From G020348185 sp964525045 (GTDB taxonomy: Bacteria > Nitrospirota > Nitrospiria > Nitrospirales > UBA8639), in the NCBI GenBank assembly GCA_964525045.1, contig CAZGFD010000006.1, forward strand, positions 124,001 to 188,000: a stretch of DNA of 64,000 bases, in the 5' to 3' direction. Under the pieces are notes generated by a model. That model was not told where the DNA came from and did no database searches. It saw only the letters and a list, made by a program, of their open reading frames with translations. The number at the start of each line of letters is the position of its first letter. Within the stretch, counting starts at the first letter, position 1. The translations under genes and the position numbers were made by a program. Shown here one piece after another: positions 51,362-61,481 of the stretch.

Positions 51362-52036
51362 TCACCTTTCCGCTCCTTCATCTCCTGACTCCTGGGCTTC
51401 CTGGAGCTGATTAGCCAGCCCGGTTCTGGTTATTGCCCAGAATGGCGAAACCGGAAGACCCGCTGCTTGAAGCGCTCGGGCAACATAATTGTGGCAATGA
51501 TGAAAAACATGATAGGAATCAGTGGCCTGATAAAAATTGGAACTCATAAACGCTTTCATAGGATTTGACGACCCTCTTGTAGATTGCAGATGGGTACGGA
51601 GGCGATCGTAGCCCCCTTCACTCAATTCAAATTTGAAGAGGTCGGAAGGAGGCTGAGGGGTTCGTTCCGCCCAAAGTTGATCGTGTTCTCCCACTTCGAC
51701 CACACCTTCTGAAGGCCAGAATAAGGCCCGGAAGACTCCGGTAATCCCTTGGTGCCCTTCTAGATACCATGCCCGTTCCGCATATCCCCATTCTTCAAAC
51801 ATCATAGGCTTTGGCGATGGTGACCGGGAAGTGCGTTCTTGCTGAGGGTTTTCTCGGCCTTGAGGGTGCTCTTCCTGGAATCCGATCATCGCGTGCCAGG
51901 TGTCAAGGGAGACGTAGATATCCTTTGTGGGTGTTCCGGAGGCCGGGGGCCAAAGTGGGAGATCCGATGTAGCGCAACCGCTGCCACTCAAGATTACTAC
52001 GAGAAGGTAAATCCTGAAATTTTGAGCCCAATTCAA
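51362..52036 (-). CDS. DUF2459-type lipoprotein
   Basis: The 224-residue protein has a signal peptide ending in a lipobox (LSGSGCA). The mature part carries DIYVSLDTWHAMIG, YGERAW-like strand EWGYAERAWYLEG, and a C-terminal HVFHHCHNYVARALQAAGLPVSP, matching the DUF2459 family. Members are probable cysteine/histidine-type periplasmic proteins with unknown activity; the CHNYVARAL stretch is the conserved candidate site. It is convergent with the AsnB fragment. Confidence 0.7.
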   Translation of the reverse strand: MNWAQNFRIYLLVVILSGSGCATSDLPLWPPASGTPTKDIYVSLDTWHAMIGFQEEHPQGRENPQQERTSRSPSPKPMMFEEWGYAERAWYLEGHQGITGVFRALFWPSEGVVEVGEHDQLWAERTPQPPSDLFKFELSEGGYDRLRTHLQSTRGSSNPMKAFMSSNFYQATDSYHVFHHCHNYVARALQAAGLPVSPFWAITRTGLANQLQEAQESGDEGAER

Positions 52037-52065
52037 GGTGCCCCCCCACCTTCATCCTCTATACC

Positions 52066-52263
52066 CTACGCTCCGTCCTCACTGACGTTCTCGTCTTCAA
52101 GCGTGAGGACATCATTCCCTTGATCAGCCGGATAATAATAAATTTGGTTATTGAGATCGCCGTTGCTGGGTACGGGCCGATCATGAGCTTTGAGCCATAC
52201 CGCAAGAGCATTGATGAGAAATTCCTTTTCGGTATCAGCATCGGGGACTGACAATTCACTCAT
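52066..52263 (-). CDS. Small acidic hypothetical protein
   Basis: The 65-residue ORF from ATG 52263 follows GGAGG at ten bases and reads SELSVPDADTEKEFLINALAVWL, ending in an acidic tail LEDENVSEDGA. No membrane helix or known domain is visible. It is 29 bp upstream of the DUF2459 lipoprotein gene on the same strand. Function unknown. Confidence 0.5.
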   Translation of the reverse strand: MSELSVPDADTEKEFLINALAVWLKAHDRPVPSNGDLNNQIYYYPADQGNDVLTLEDENVSEDGA

Positions 52264-52560
52264 TTTCAAAAAACCTCCCTTCTTCAAAACTCTTCCAAAG
52301 TCTCATTTTTTTGTACGACGCGGGTCCTCGAATCTTTCTCACAACATCTCAGATTTCCTGGTCTGTAAGCAAACTTTTTCAAGGACAAAGGCCAAACGTA
52401 TGTTTGTCGGCTTTCCAATTGGCCATATTCTTCTAACCGCCTACGTTGTTCTGGAGGCCTATTAATCTGCATGTTCACCTCCCCGATAACAAAGAGGTGC
52501 CTTTTCCTTTTTTGTTAAATTTAGCACTCCTTTTCCACGGACCTGAAGAGCTGTCTCCCT

Positions 52561-52911
52561 TTGTGTCAAGGCTGGAACGATGATTGCCATGATTTGGGTA
52601 AGATTTTGCTTCTTTCGGGAACGTTTGAGCAGCTGGTGATTTCTAGTGGTGTAATATTGACTATTTTCACAGGCTTAGCCGAAGACCCGGTGATGGCGTT
52701 GAGATATAGGAATCCACCACTCCCTCGGCCTTACAGGGTTTCGCTCTATCCTTTTGTGCCACCTCTGTATATCATGGTCTCAATCATGATTGTCATCTCC
52801 ACGGGCATGGAAAGGGCCACGGAATCCGCATGGGCGATAGGCACCATTTTGACACGCATTCCGCTGTATTTCCTTATGAGATCAGCCATAGGAGACCATC
52901 TCCCGGCATAG
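52561..52911 (+). pseudogene. C-terminal fragment of an APC-family amino-acid permease
   Basis: The frame encodes SGTFEQLVISSGVILTIFTGL, then RNPPLPRPYRVSLYPFVPPLY and ATESAWAIGTILTRIPLYFLM. These match the last ~100 residues of APC permeases (conserved PLPRPYR...YP..P). The N-terminal transporter helices are missing upstream, and a frame change near 52600 separates GKILLL from its expected partner. It is a remnant, not a functional gene. The 297 bases upstream (52264-52560) hold nothing else I can support. Confidence 0.6.
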
Positions 52912-52971
52912 GTGGCATAACGGCATCTTCATTGGAGACCATGATCATAGAGGAACTCTTGAATTGAAAAC

Positions 52972-53715
52972 ATGGATATTCCCGACTACTATCGAACAAG
53001 CATTACCTTATTATTTGGAGTCCTGGTTTTCGCTCTTGGTTGCAATCAGGGTTCCGGTGCAGATCGGCAAATGACTGACTCCACTCGTCAATCCGAACGT
53101 CATGCCATGGTTGAAGGGCAGATCATTCCTCGAGGGGTCAGGGACCCCTCGGTCATTCAAGCCATGCGCCAAGTCCCCCGTCACCAATTCGTCACCGAAT
53201 CCGAGCAGGAAAATTCCTACGAAGACCGTCCCCTCCCTATCGGGTATGGCCAGACCATCTCCCAACCCTATATTGTGGCCTTTATGACCGAGGCACTACG
53301 GCTCCAGACTACCGACAAGGTCCTGGAAATCGGCACTGGCTCGGGCTACCAGGCGGCAGTTCTGGCAAAAATTGCATCCGAGGTTTTCACAATTGAAATC
53401 GTCGAGCCACTAGCGAAGCGGGCCAAGGAAACCTTAAGTCATTTGGGGTATACCAATGTTCACGTGCGATCCGGAGACGGCTATCAAGGTTGGCCAACCG
53501 AATCCCCCTTCGATGCAATCATTCTTACGGCTGCGCCCGACCACATTCCTCAACCTCTTCTTGACCAACTCGCGATTGGAGGACGATTGATTCTGCCAGT
53601 GGGAAAATTTCTCCAGGAGCTCGTTGTTGTGAATCGAACCACTGAAGGGTACCAACAAACAGTCCTCTTACCCGTCGCATTCGTCCCCATGACGGGTGAA
53701 GCCGAGAAAAATTAA
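52972..53715 (+). CDS. Exported PCMT-type protein-L-isoaspartate methyltransferase
   Basis: The 247-residue protein has an N-terminal hydrophobic signal with lipobox-like FALGC, so it may be exported and lipidated, unlike cytoplasmic Pcm. The catalytic domain starts at about residue 40 (VEGQIIPRGVRDPSVI), with the family blocks DRPLPIGYGQTISQPYIVAFM, LEIGTGSGYQAAVLA (SAM site), and APDHIPQPLLDQL. It repairs isoaspartyl damage. How a periplasmic form obtains S-adenosylmethionine is unclear. Confidence 0.85.
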   Translation: MDIPDYYRTSITLLFGVLVFALGCNQGSGADRQMTDSTRQSERHAMVEGQIIPRGVRDPSVIQAMRQVPRHQFVTESEQENSYEDRPLPIGYGQTISQPYIVAFMTEALRLQTTDKVLEIGTGSGYQAAVLAKIASEVFTIEIVEPLAKRAKETLSHLGYTNVHVRSGDGYQGWPTESPFDAIILTAAPDHIPQPLLDQLAIGGRLILPVGKFLQELVVVNRTTEGYQQTVLLPVAFVPMTGEAEKN

Positions 53716-53871
53716 TCCTCTACAGGCACTCCCACCAAATAAGTGCAAAGGTATCCTGTTATAGACGGCATGGCCTGGCTTGGCGCTTCGCTAAATGTTT
53801 ACTGCTGATGAGATATTAGGCTAGACTGTAAGCCTACATCATCAGAACATCATGACACGACGAGGTCCCGC

Positions 53872-54483
53872 ATGAAAGTTGCCAAACGAACGCTCATTGA
53901 TTGTCTTATAAAAATCGGCACTGTACTTTTTCTTGTTACCCTAGGGAGTATGAGTCTTTCCTGCTCCACAAATCCGGAATATCACCGTGTCGAGAAATTT
54001 CCGGAGGGCATGAATACCAATGAGTTGGCCAGTGCCAGCCATACACGGTTACACACGACCCAGGTCAGTAATCGTTATCAGGCAAGCTTTGAGGAGGTAT
54101 GGAAGGCGGCCAATCAAGTGGCTCTCGGGTTTGAAATACGGTACGGAAAACCCATACTCCACATCAATAAAAAAAAGGGGACCATTCGCTTTAACGACAC
54201 GAATTTTTTTGACCGGAAAAAAATGCCCAATAATATAGAAACCGAACGCCTTCGTGGATGGAAAGAACAAGTCGAAATTAAAGTTCGACCCCTCAAAAAG
54301 GATCTCATCAAGGTCACCGTTTTTCGAACGGTTGAGGGTATGGTGTATTTTAACCCTGGCCAAAGTGCTACCGGAATTGGGGTACGCACTTATCGAAAGT
54401 ATTTAGAACCTGAAATTTCAAACGGGGAATTGGAAGACTGGTTTCTCACGAAAATTGGAGATGAAGTGGCGTCCTCAGCCTAA
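53872..54483 (+). CDS. Hypothetical lipoprotein
   Basis: The 203-residue product has a signal peptide with lipobox LSCS (about residue 28-31). The mature part has no known domain that I recognise; FEEVWKAANQVAL and the strand HINKKKGTIRFND resemble small periplasmic proteins of the outer-membrane-associated type. Beta-rich and basic. Upstream 155 bases hold no gene. Confidence 0.6.
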   Translation: MKVAKRTLIDCLIKIGTVLFLVTLGSMSLSCSTNPEYHRVEKFPEGMNTNELASASHTRLHTTQVSNRYQASFEEVWKAANQVALGFEIRYGKPILHINKKKGTIRFNDTNFFDRKKMPNNIETERLRGWKEQVEIKVRPLKKDLIKVTVFRTVEGMVYFNPGQSATGIGVRTYRKYLEPEISNGELEDWFLTKIGDEVASSA

Positions 54484-54919
54484 GCCGGTTTTCCTGGGTC
54501 TAAAGAAACTCTATTCCAGCCGAACTCACCTATCCCCTCTGCAGGCTCCATGTCAGGAAATGTGGTCTTCAGTCATTTTCCTCTTAAAACCAGGGGTTCC
54601 CCTAGTTTCCAATCGGCACGACCTCTATTAGACAAGAAGGGTTTCACGGATCGAGAACGCATTAAAAAATAAGTTATAGAAAAGGACCTCGCTTGTTTTC
54701 AGGTTGAGATGGGCAATAATGTTGGTAAATCTGTCTTTTCGTCAAGGCAAACCGGACGAACTTCTAATAGGGTCCAGCCAACACCAGTGTAGACCACCCC
54801 GGAAATTCCTGAGTATTATTTAAAGAACACAAAAACGCATGACCTTTCTTCTTTGATACTGATCCAAGAAGCACCGGCTTCAGACTGAGGAAGGACTCAC
54901 AACGGTTAAATTTCTCTAT
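54484..54919. other. Intergenic, nothing recognised
   Basis: I see no ORF with coding character, no RNA gene and no clear repeat in these 436 bases. The next gene has a weak start, so part of its 5' end may lie here. Confidence 0.5.
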
Positions 54920-55822
54920 TTGATTCTTGCGGTCGTCTTCCTCTTACCCCTTTTCAATCTCATTCTCGGCATCCATCCGCCAAAATTCAAGACTGACGAT
55001 AACCCTGGGCGTTATGGTCTCGAATACGAGCAGATTTCATTTCCAACGGCGGATGGTCTGACCTTGCGAGGATGGTTTATTCCGGCTGAATCCGCGTCCC
55101 TGGAACGAACAGCACAAGGATTGGGGACCAGGGAAGCCTGCGCCACAATACTGTTTGGTCATGGGTATCCCTTTGATAAAGCGAATATCCTCCGGCATGC
55201 CCTCTTCTTGCACTCCCGATTCAACCTTCTCCTGTTTGACTTCCGGTATTTTGGTGAAAGCGATGGAGCCTATACCACAGCCGGCCTTTTGGAAACACGG
55301 GACGTAAACGCGGCCGTGAAGTATGTGAAAGGTCGCGAGGATGTGGACCCTGCACGTATCGGAGCCATGGGGTTCTCGTTGAGCGCATCATCCTTCATTC
55401 TCGCTCGGCAGCCGGATGTGAAAGCCATTGTGGCTGATAGTCCCTACGCATCGCTTGAAAAGGTTGTGCAACGGCAATTTTTCTTCTTCCCCGGCCCTAC
55501 AAAATGGCCAATGGTCGCATTGACCAAAGTGTATGCCCGTCTTTTATTAGGTCTCAAGCTTAGCGATGCCGTGCCTGCGGATGTCGTTGGAGAGCTCAAA
55601 AACCCTTTGCTTCTCATTCATGGGGATGCAGACTCTCAAATTCCTCTTGAACATTCTCGGGAAATATTCGCGAACGCCAATCCGGCGGTGACGGAATTAT
55701 GGATTGTCCCAGGAGCCGACCATGGATTCGCCCATGCCCTTGCAGGTTATGACTATGAGATTCGGGTCAGAGAGTTTTTTGAACGCTATCTCTGTCCCCG
55801 CCCCCTTCCACTTGCTGACTAG
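54920..55822 (+). CDS. Membrane-anchored alpha/beta hydrolase
   Basis: The ~300-residue protein has an N-terminal hydrophobic helix (ILAVVFLLPLFNLILG) and an alpha/beta hydrolase domain: strand FGHGYPFDKAN, nucleophile elbow GFSLSA with Ser, acid in HGDADSQIP, and His in GADHGFAH. The family is PF12146-like. TTG 54920 has no clear RBS and the frame continues a few codons upstream (KFLYL), so the true start is uncertain. Probable esterase or peptidase acting near the membrane. Confidence 0.75.
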   Translation: MILAVVFLLPLFNLILGIHPPKFKTDDNPGRYGLEYEQISFPTADGLTLRGWFIPAESASLERTAQGLGTREACATILFGHGYPFDKANILRHALFLHSRFNLLLFDFRYFGESDGAYTTAGLLETRDVNAAVKYVKGREDVDPARIGAMGFSLSASSFILARQPDVKAIVADSPYASLEKVVQRQFFFFPGPTKWPMVALTKVYARLLLGLKLSDAVPADVVGELKNPLLLIHGDADSQIPLEHSREIFANANPAVTELWIVPGADHGFAHALAGYDYEIRVREFFERYLCPRPLPLAD

Positions 55823-55979
55823 AACTCCGGATAGGAGCCATAGGGATCACAGATGGAACGCAAAAGAACTACATAATGGAGGTACAGGGTAATTTCCTCT
55901 ATCCCTTTACCGTATGACCAATAAAAAGAGACAATTCTGCTCCATCAAATTTTAGAGCCGCTGGCAAAACACAAACCAA

Positions 55980-56648
55980 ATGGGTCCCACAGCCCTCAAA
56001 CGACGTCTCTTCATCGAGCTCCTTACCCTGGCAGCTATTGCAACCACCTTTCTTGTTCTTGTCCCTGAGCGTCCGGTCTATATTGAAATTGCGCTGGCCA
56101 TCCTCGGTCTTTTTTTGCTTGGTCTAAACGTAAGCTTCACCACGCACGTCGTGTGGGCGCAATTTCCACCGATCGGGGATCAGAAGGCCAGGAAACGAGC
56201 TTCTTATCAAACTGTAGTAGTTGCCACCCTTTTTTTGGCACTGATGTGTTTGGGGGCGGGAATGGTCTTTGGTTATCTTTTAAACGGATGGGACGGAGTC
56301 TGGCATCGAATATTCAATTGGCACATTCTCTTTGCAATCGGCCTCTATCTTCCCTGGGCTCTTCTCCAGCAAACACTTTTTCAATATTATCTCCTTGGGC
56401 GACTTTTAACCCTGCTGCCCACCCGACTCGCAATTATTCTCACCGGTAGTGCTTTCGGGTTGGTCCACCTTCCCGATTTCTGGATAACCCTGACAACAGT
56501 AGGGATGGGTATCATCTGGACCTATTGGTACTATCGATACCGCCTGCTTACTCCCCTCGCCTTTTCACATGCTACCCTGGGGTCCACCTTTTACTACTGG
56601 GTCTATGGCCGGGATTTATTCGAAGCATGGACGGGGCTTTTAGGTTGA
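55980..56648 (+). CDS. CPBP-family (CAAX-like) membrane protein, atypical active site
   Basis: The 222-residue protein has about six membrane helices. The family's motif 1 normally reads EExxxR; here it is QQ (Q130-Q131 in LLQQTLFQYYLLGR). Motifs 2 and 3 are kept (FGLVHLPD, FSHATLGSTFYYW). The missing Glu pair argues against classic intramembrane proteolysis, though QQ variants occur in the family. Function unknown; possibly a scaffold or altered protease. Confidence 0.75.
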   Translation: MGPTALKRRLFIELLTLAAIATTFLVLVPERPVYIEIALAILGLFLLGLNVSFTTHVVWAQFPPIGDQKARKRASYQTVVVATLFLALMCLGAGMVFGYLLNGWDGVWHRIFNWHILFAIGLYLPWALLQQTLFQYYLLGRLLTLLPTRLAIILTGSAFGLVHLPDFWITLTTVGMGIIWTYWYYRYRLLTPLAFSHATLGSTFYYWVYGRDLFEAWTGLLG

Positions 56649-57145
56649 TCAGAACCGTTATAGTTTATTCCGGTTCGCAAAACGAACGGAATAGACCGCC
56701 TTGGTCTAGGACCGTTTCGTCCTTGGACCAGGAATGTCCCTGGTTTCATGTCTTCTTGATTCTCTACAATAGTTAACGACACCGGCTCGAAAGGGAGGAA
56801 GCCAATATTCCACACCCAATTTAGCTTGCCCGCCTAAATCCCCACCGCCCCCTAGTGCAGGCCTTCCCCCCTCATCTTAAGGCCGCGGACTACGGAGGTG
56901 GTATTCTTGCGAGGACGCAATTCCAGATTTCATATCTCACATTTCAAATAATCCCAAGACATCAGATCTGACAGTTCATCCCTCATTCACCCGCCTCCTT
57001 TCTGCGCCCTTCTTTTGCGAGAGGCAGAAAATGGCATTTAATAAATCATCTAAATTGTGTATTTTGTATCATTAAACAACGGAAAACGGTTTTATGGTAC
57101 ACTTGGGCGATTCCCAGCTTTCAAAAGTCTGGAGTGCGTACATTG
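56649..57145. other. Intergenic region upstream of the SBBP protein
   Basis: No gene is supported. An imperfect inverted repeat GGTCTAGGAC / GTCCTTGGACC at about 56703-56729 may be a hairpin after the CPBP gene. The last 120 bases are AT-rich and probably carry the promoter of the SBBP gene. Confidence 0.4.
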
Positions 57146-60100
57146 ATGAAACAAAGTGGAGAAACCCCGGGGGGATTAACGTATGGTTTAGTACTGATTT
57201 GGGGGTTGAGCGTCCTAGGCTGGACGCCGGCCTCCGCCACTGCAGTCCCTGCCCACCCTAACCCGACGAAGGCCGTCACGACCCCACTGAGTTTTGAAGT
57301 CAATGTGGGGCAATTCGAGCCCCCCGTGCGCTACCTGGCTCGGGGCCCCGGGTATGGGGTGTTTTTCACCCCGACCGAAACCGTTTTAGTGTTGCAACGC
57401 TCCCTGGCTCCTTCCCATACCGACGCGCGCGTTGTTCACTCTGCCCACCCGCCGGCTTCCATAAAGGAAAAGACCCTGCGCCTCCAATTCGTCGGAAATG
57501 AGGTTCGGCCTACCCAGCCCAAGGGACAGGATCAGCTCCCCGGCCTGAGCCATTACTTCCGGGGCAACGACCCCACCAGGTGGTATACCCATGTACCTCA
57601 ATATGCCCGGGTAGTCTATGAAGATCTTTATCCCGGCATCGATCTGATCTATTACGGCCGTGGGCACCAACTTGAATACGACCTGGTTGTGGCGGCCGGC
57701 GCCGACCCGGGCGCGATTGAGCTTCAAGTGACGGGGGTGGAGTCGATTACGAAGATGCCCGATGGTTCTCTGCGGTTGGAGACAGCCGTAGGAGACTTGC
57801 GACAACACCCACCGGTCATCTATCAAGAACAAAACGGCCTCAAGCACATGATCGCCGGTTCCTACCGCGTAGCGGATCCGAATCGGATCACTTTTGAGAT
57901 TGCCCCCTATGATTCCAGGCTCCCGTTATACATTGATCCCGTCTTAAGCTATGCCACCTATTTTGAATCGGATGGCGTGTACAGCATCACACAGGATGGT
58001 GCGGGCAATCTGTACCTGACCGGAGCGGCTATCCCCTCCACACCCACCACAGTCGATTCGTTCCAGACTACGCACAATGGGTTTCGAGATGCCTTTGTCA
58101 CCAAATTGGATCCGACGGGTACCACCGTACTGTATTCCACATTTCTTGGAGGAAGCCGGGACGACCTGGGACGAGACATCGCAGTCGATGCAACAGGAAA
58201 TGCCTCAGTCGTGGGCATTTCCTCATCAACTGACTTTCCGACGAAGAGTGCCATCCCAGACACGAGTTCCCTCCAAGAGAACAATGCCGGCTCCTATGAT
58301 GTGGTGTTGGCCAGGTTGAGTCCCAACGGCGATAACCTTGAGTATTCCACCTATTTGGGGGGCAGCGGAGAGGACGGGTTACGGCAAGGCCTGGGCCTCG
58401 CCCTCGATGCCCAGGGGAATGCCTATGTGAGCGGCACAACGAACTCTAAGAATTTTCCGACGGAAAAGCCTCTTCAGGCCACACTCGGGGGCGAAATGGA
58501 TGCGTTTGTGGCGAAGGTGCAGGGCGACGGGTCGAAACTCCTGTTTGGCACGTACCTGGGTGGGAGCAACAGTGACTTAGGGGGAGATGTCGGGGTCGAT
58601 GGAACCGGCCTGGCCTATGTGGTGGGGACCACCTTTTCGGCGGACTTTCCAACGATGAATCCTCGACAGCAGAGTCTCGCAGGGGCAAGTGATATTTTTA
58701 TTTCCAAGCTCACTGCTGAAGGAGAGGGACTCGTGTATTCCACCTATCTGGGGGGGGCCGGTCAGGATGAAGGGCGGGGTCTGGCAGTGGATTCGAGTGG
58801 GCAGGTGTTCCTGACAGGATATTCTCAATCATCCGATTATCCAGTCGTCGACAAGGAGGAGCAGCCCGCCTTTCAAGGCCAATTGGCCGGTAGTGCGGAT
58901 GTCGTCGTGAGTCTCATCAATGACGCGGGGGCAGAACTGGTGTATTCAACCTATGTGGGGGGCACGGAGCAAGATCAGGGTGTCGGGATTGCCCTGGACC
59001 CGAGTGGCCAGGCCTACGTGACAGGCTGGACCACAAGTGAGAATTTCCCGGTCACTGGAGATGCGCCACAGCCTAGGCGGGGCATAGGACGTATGGATGC
59101 CTTCGTGCTGAAGCTCAATGCCGATGGGACGTCCCGTTTATATGCCACCTACCTGGGCGGGGATGGCGACGATGTCGGTCAGGCCATTACCGTGGATAAT
59201 ACGGAGAGCGCCTACGTCGTGGGGACGTCGTCGTCGTCGGATTTTCCACGAACCGCACCCCTTCAGGCCGTCTCGTCAGGAGGATTTGTTGCCGAACTGA
59301 GTGAGACGGGGCCCCCTCAGGCCGATCTGGCAATCACCATGGGGGATGCCCCGGAATCGGTAGAGCGGGGAACTACCCTAACGTACAAGCTAACCATTAC
59401 CAACCAGGGGCCCGAGACGGCCAATGATGTAAGATGGCGCTTTATACTGACGGCTCTCTTCCGCCTTGAGTCCATCCTAACCAGCCAAGGTCCCGGCTGT
59501 ATGGATGAGGAAGAGGACCTTGTCTGTCGACTGGGCACCCTGGAAAAGGGGGGGAAAGCCACCATCACTATGACCGGTCGTCCACTGGTCTCCCCCTCAA
59601 TCCTGACCAATCGGACAAGTGTCTTCAGCGAACTTCCCGACCCCGATTGGTCCAACAACATTATACAAATCCACACCGATGTAACCACCCCAGAGGGGGG
59701 ACCGACAGCCGACCTCTCACTTGTTAGGACGGATAACACCGAAACAATTACCATCGGAGCCCCATTTAGTTATACCCTGACAGTCACCAACCATGGCCCA
59801 GACACGGTCGCTCACGTGAATTTAACGGAGACCATTCCCCCTGAGGCATCAGTGGGCACGGCGACATCGAGCCAGGGCATGTGTGCCGGTGATCGGAAAT
59901 TGTCCTGCATTCTGGGAAGTCTCCAAGCGGACACGAAAGCGACTGTTACGATTGAAGTGATCCCAACCACGACAGAGACCCTAGCCAGTAGCGCCCGGGT
60001 CACCAGTAGCGCAACAGATCCAAATACAAGTGCGGATTTAAGTGTATCTCTAGATGGACCTCCTACTCCCATTAAGGAAGGGGAAGTACAAACCTACACG

Positions 60101-60808
60101 ACTACCGTGATGAACAATGGACCGGACCCGGCCGAAAATGTTGTGTTGGTCAATAACCTTCTAACCAACCCAGTAAGGAACTTTATAGACGCTGAGATCA
60201 CCAAGGGGGAATGTAAAATCCCCGAAGATTTGAATGAGGATGACCCACTGGTACTAAGGTGTGACATTGGCATTCTCGACGTTAAAATTGATGACAATGA
60301 CGAGAACGAAGTGATATTAACACTCAAAGTAACTCTTACAGCGAATCCTATGGTTCAAACTATCGTTGCAGGGGTGGAAAGTAGCACTTTTGATCCGAAC
60401 GAGGACAACAATGCCCAAGCTCTGGCGGTAGTGGTTGAGGCATCCAATCCGCCGCCCCAAGGTGGAGACAGCGGATGCTTTATTGCCACGGCGGCATTTG
60501 ACTCACCGCTCGCTAAGGAAGTACAGATTTTACGTCACTTCCGGGACCGATTTTTGCTCACCAATCTGGCAGGGCAAATTCTGGTCCGCGGCTATTATTT
60601 TTCCAGCCCTCCTCTGGCAAACTTTATCGATCAGCATCCCGAACTCAAAAAAACCGTGCGCGTAGCGCTTTGGCCTGTTGTCTGGTGGGCCCATTTGACA
60701 CTAACATCCCCCAATTTGGCTTTTTTGGCGCTAATTGGCGGGTTCCTCCTCATTTTAACCCTTCTGTATTGGATGATCCGGTCTTGGCAACACAAAATTG
60801 GTACTTAA
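57146..60808 (+). CDS. Secreted SBBP-repeat/DUF11 protein with CFI-box C-terminus
   Basis: The ~1220-residue protein (ATG 57146; GGAG at 57131-57134 lies 11 bases upstream; GTG 57134 overlaps that RBS) has a signal peptide (about 10-35). An N-terminal domain of SBBP proteins (about 40-265) is followed by several SBBP repeats with the unit (Y/F)STYLGG...D....DA.G.AYV.G.T.S.DFP (about 265-715). Three DUF11-type beta-sandwiches follow (LTYKLTITNQGP, FSYTLTVTNHGP and EVQTYTTTVMNNGP). The end carries GCFIATAAF near residue 1112, the CFI-box sorting signal, then a membrane helix near 1190-1210. It should be exported and anchored on the cell surface. Function is probably structural or adhesive. Confidence 0.88.
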   Translation: MKQSGETPGGLTYGLVLIWGLSVLGWTPASATAVPAHPNPTKAVTTPLSFEVNVGQFEPPVRYLARGPGYGVFFTPTETVLVLQRSLAPSHTDARVVHSAHPPASIKEKTLRLQFVGNEVRPTQPKGQDQLPGLSHYFRGNDPTRWYTHVPQYARVVYEDLYPGIDLIYYGRGHQLEYDLVVAAGADPGAIELQVTGVESITKMPDGSLRLETAVGDLRQHPPVIYQEQNGLKHMIAGSYRVADPNRITFEIAPYDSRLPLYIDPVLSYATYFESDGVYSITQDGAGNLYLTGAAIPSTPTTVDSFQTTHNGFRDAFVTKLDPTGTTVLYSTFLGGSRDDLGRDIAVDATGNASVVGISSSTDFPTKSAIPDTSSLQENNAGSYDVVLARLSPNGDNLEYSTYLGGSGEDGLRQGLGLALDAQGNAYVSGTTNSKNFPTEKPLQATLGGEMDAFVAKVQGDGSKLLFGTYLGGSNSDLGGDVGVDGTGLAYVVGTTFSADFPTMNPRQQSLAGASDIFISKLTAEGEGLVYSTYLGGAGQDEGRGLAVDSSGQVFLTGYSQSSDYPVVDKEEQPAFQGQLAGSADVVVSLINDAGAELVYSTYVGGTEQDQGVGIALDPSGQAYVTGWTTSENFPVTGDAPQPRRGIGRMDAFVLKLNADGTSRLYATYLGGDGDDVGQAITVDNTESAYVVGTSSSSDFPRTAPLQAVSSGGFVAELSETGPPQADLAITMGDAPESVERGTTLTYKLTITNQGPETANDVRWRFILTALFRLESILTSQGPGCMDEEEDLVCRLGTLEKGGKATITMTGRPLVSPSILTNRTSVFSELPDPDWSNNIIQIHTDVTTPEGGPTADLSLVRTDNTETITIGAPFSYTLTVTNHGPDTVAHVNLTETIPPEASVGTATSSQGMCAGDRKLSCILGSLQADTKATVTIEVIPTTTETLASSARVTSSATDPNTSADLSVSLDGPPTPIKEGEVQTYTTTVMNNGPDPAENVVLVNNLLTNPVRNFIDAEITKGECKIPEDLNEDDPLVLRCDIGILDVKIDDNDENEVILTLKVTLTANPMVQTIVAGVESSTFDPNEDNNAQALAVVVEASNPPPQGGDSGCFIATAAFDSPLAKEVQILRHFRDRFLLTNLAGQILVRGYYFSSPPLANFIDQHPELKKTVRVALWPVVWWAHLTLTSPNLAFLALIGGFLLILTLLYWMIRSWQHKIGT

Positions 60809-61469
60809 TTTAACCACATCAATTTTTTCCTCATATTTTCAATCATATAGACTTTTTTTCGAATTTTGTGGTCTCAAAGGTTGCAAAATCAGCTATAAGG
60901 TTATTTAATAGTTAAATGGCCTAAATAAATTGATATTTCTGGTTGCCCCTGACCCATTTTCATAAGAATTGTTTTTGGCTATACTAAAATTGTTCTGGGT
61001 TTGTCTGGCAATAATTCGAAAAAGGGGGAACCCCCTTTTGGGAATACTGAATAGAATCAATCTTATATGTTTCCTGAGCTTCCTATGATGGAAGCCTGTT
61101 GCGGAATCAACAAAAGAAACCACAACTACTTGGCCAAAGCAATCCCTTCCGCCCCTCTCAGCCTTTTGCCAAGTCGATTCCCGCGTACACTTCCTTTTTC
61201 ACGAGGATGGAAACCGTTTGTTTTTTTCTGTTCCCAAGGCCGTTTTGTTTGTGCAAGGCCAATGGCTACTTAAAAACAATCCGAACTGTCTTGAAGCATT
61301 AAAAAATCCCATTCTCAAAATCATCTCACATGGTAGCGTTTACATTTCTCACCAATAATTAGTTATACCCATAAGCATGAAGAATTTTTATGGACGGCGG
61401 CCTGGAGACTTACTTTCTCCCCCTGTCCCAATTTTATAAGAATTCATACTGTTTATACTTGAGCTTGGA
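60809..61469. other. AT-rich intergenic region between tandem paralogues
   Basis: About 660 bases of low G+C with no supportable gene; the short frames here are noise. The last ~12 bases before the second paralogue (TGGAGTGCGTACATT) match the 5' region of the first. Confidence 0.5.
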
Positions 61470-61481
61470 GTGCGTACATTG

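Noticed and set aside
52284..52478. 64-codon minus-strand frame
   Set aside because: No coding character or known motif, and no neighbouring support.
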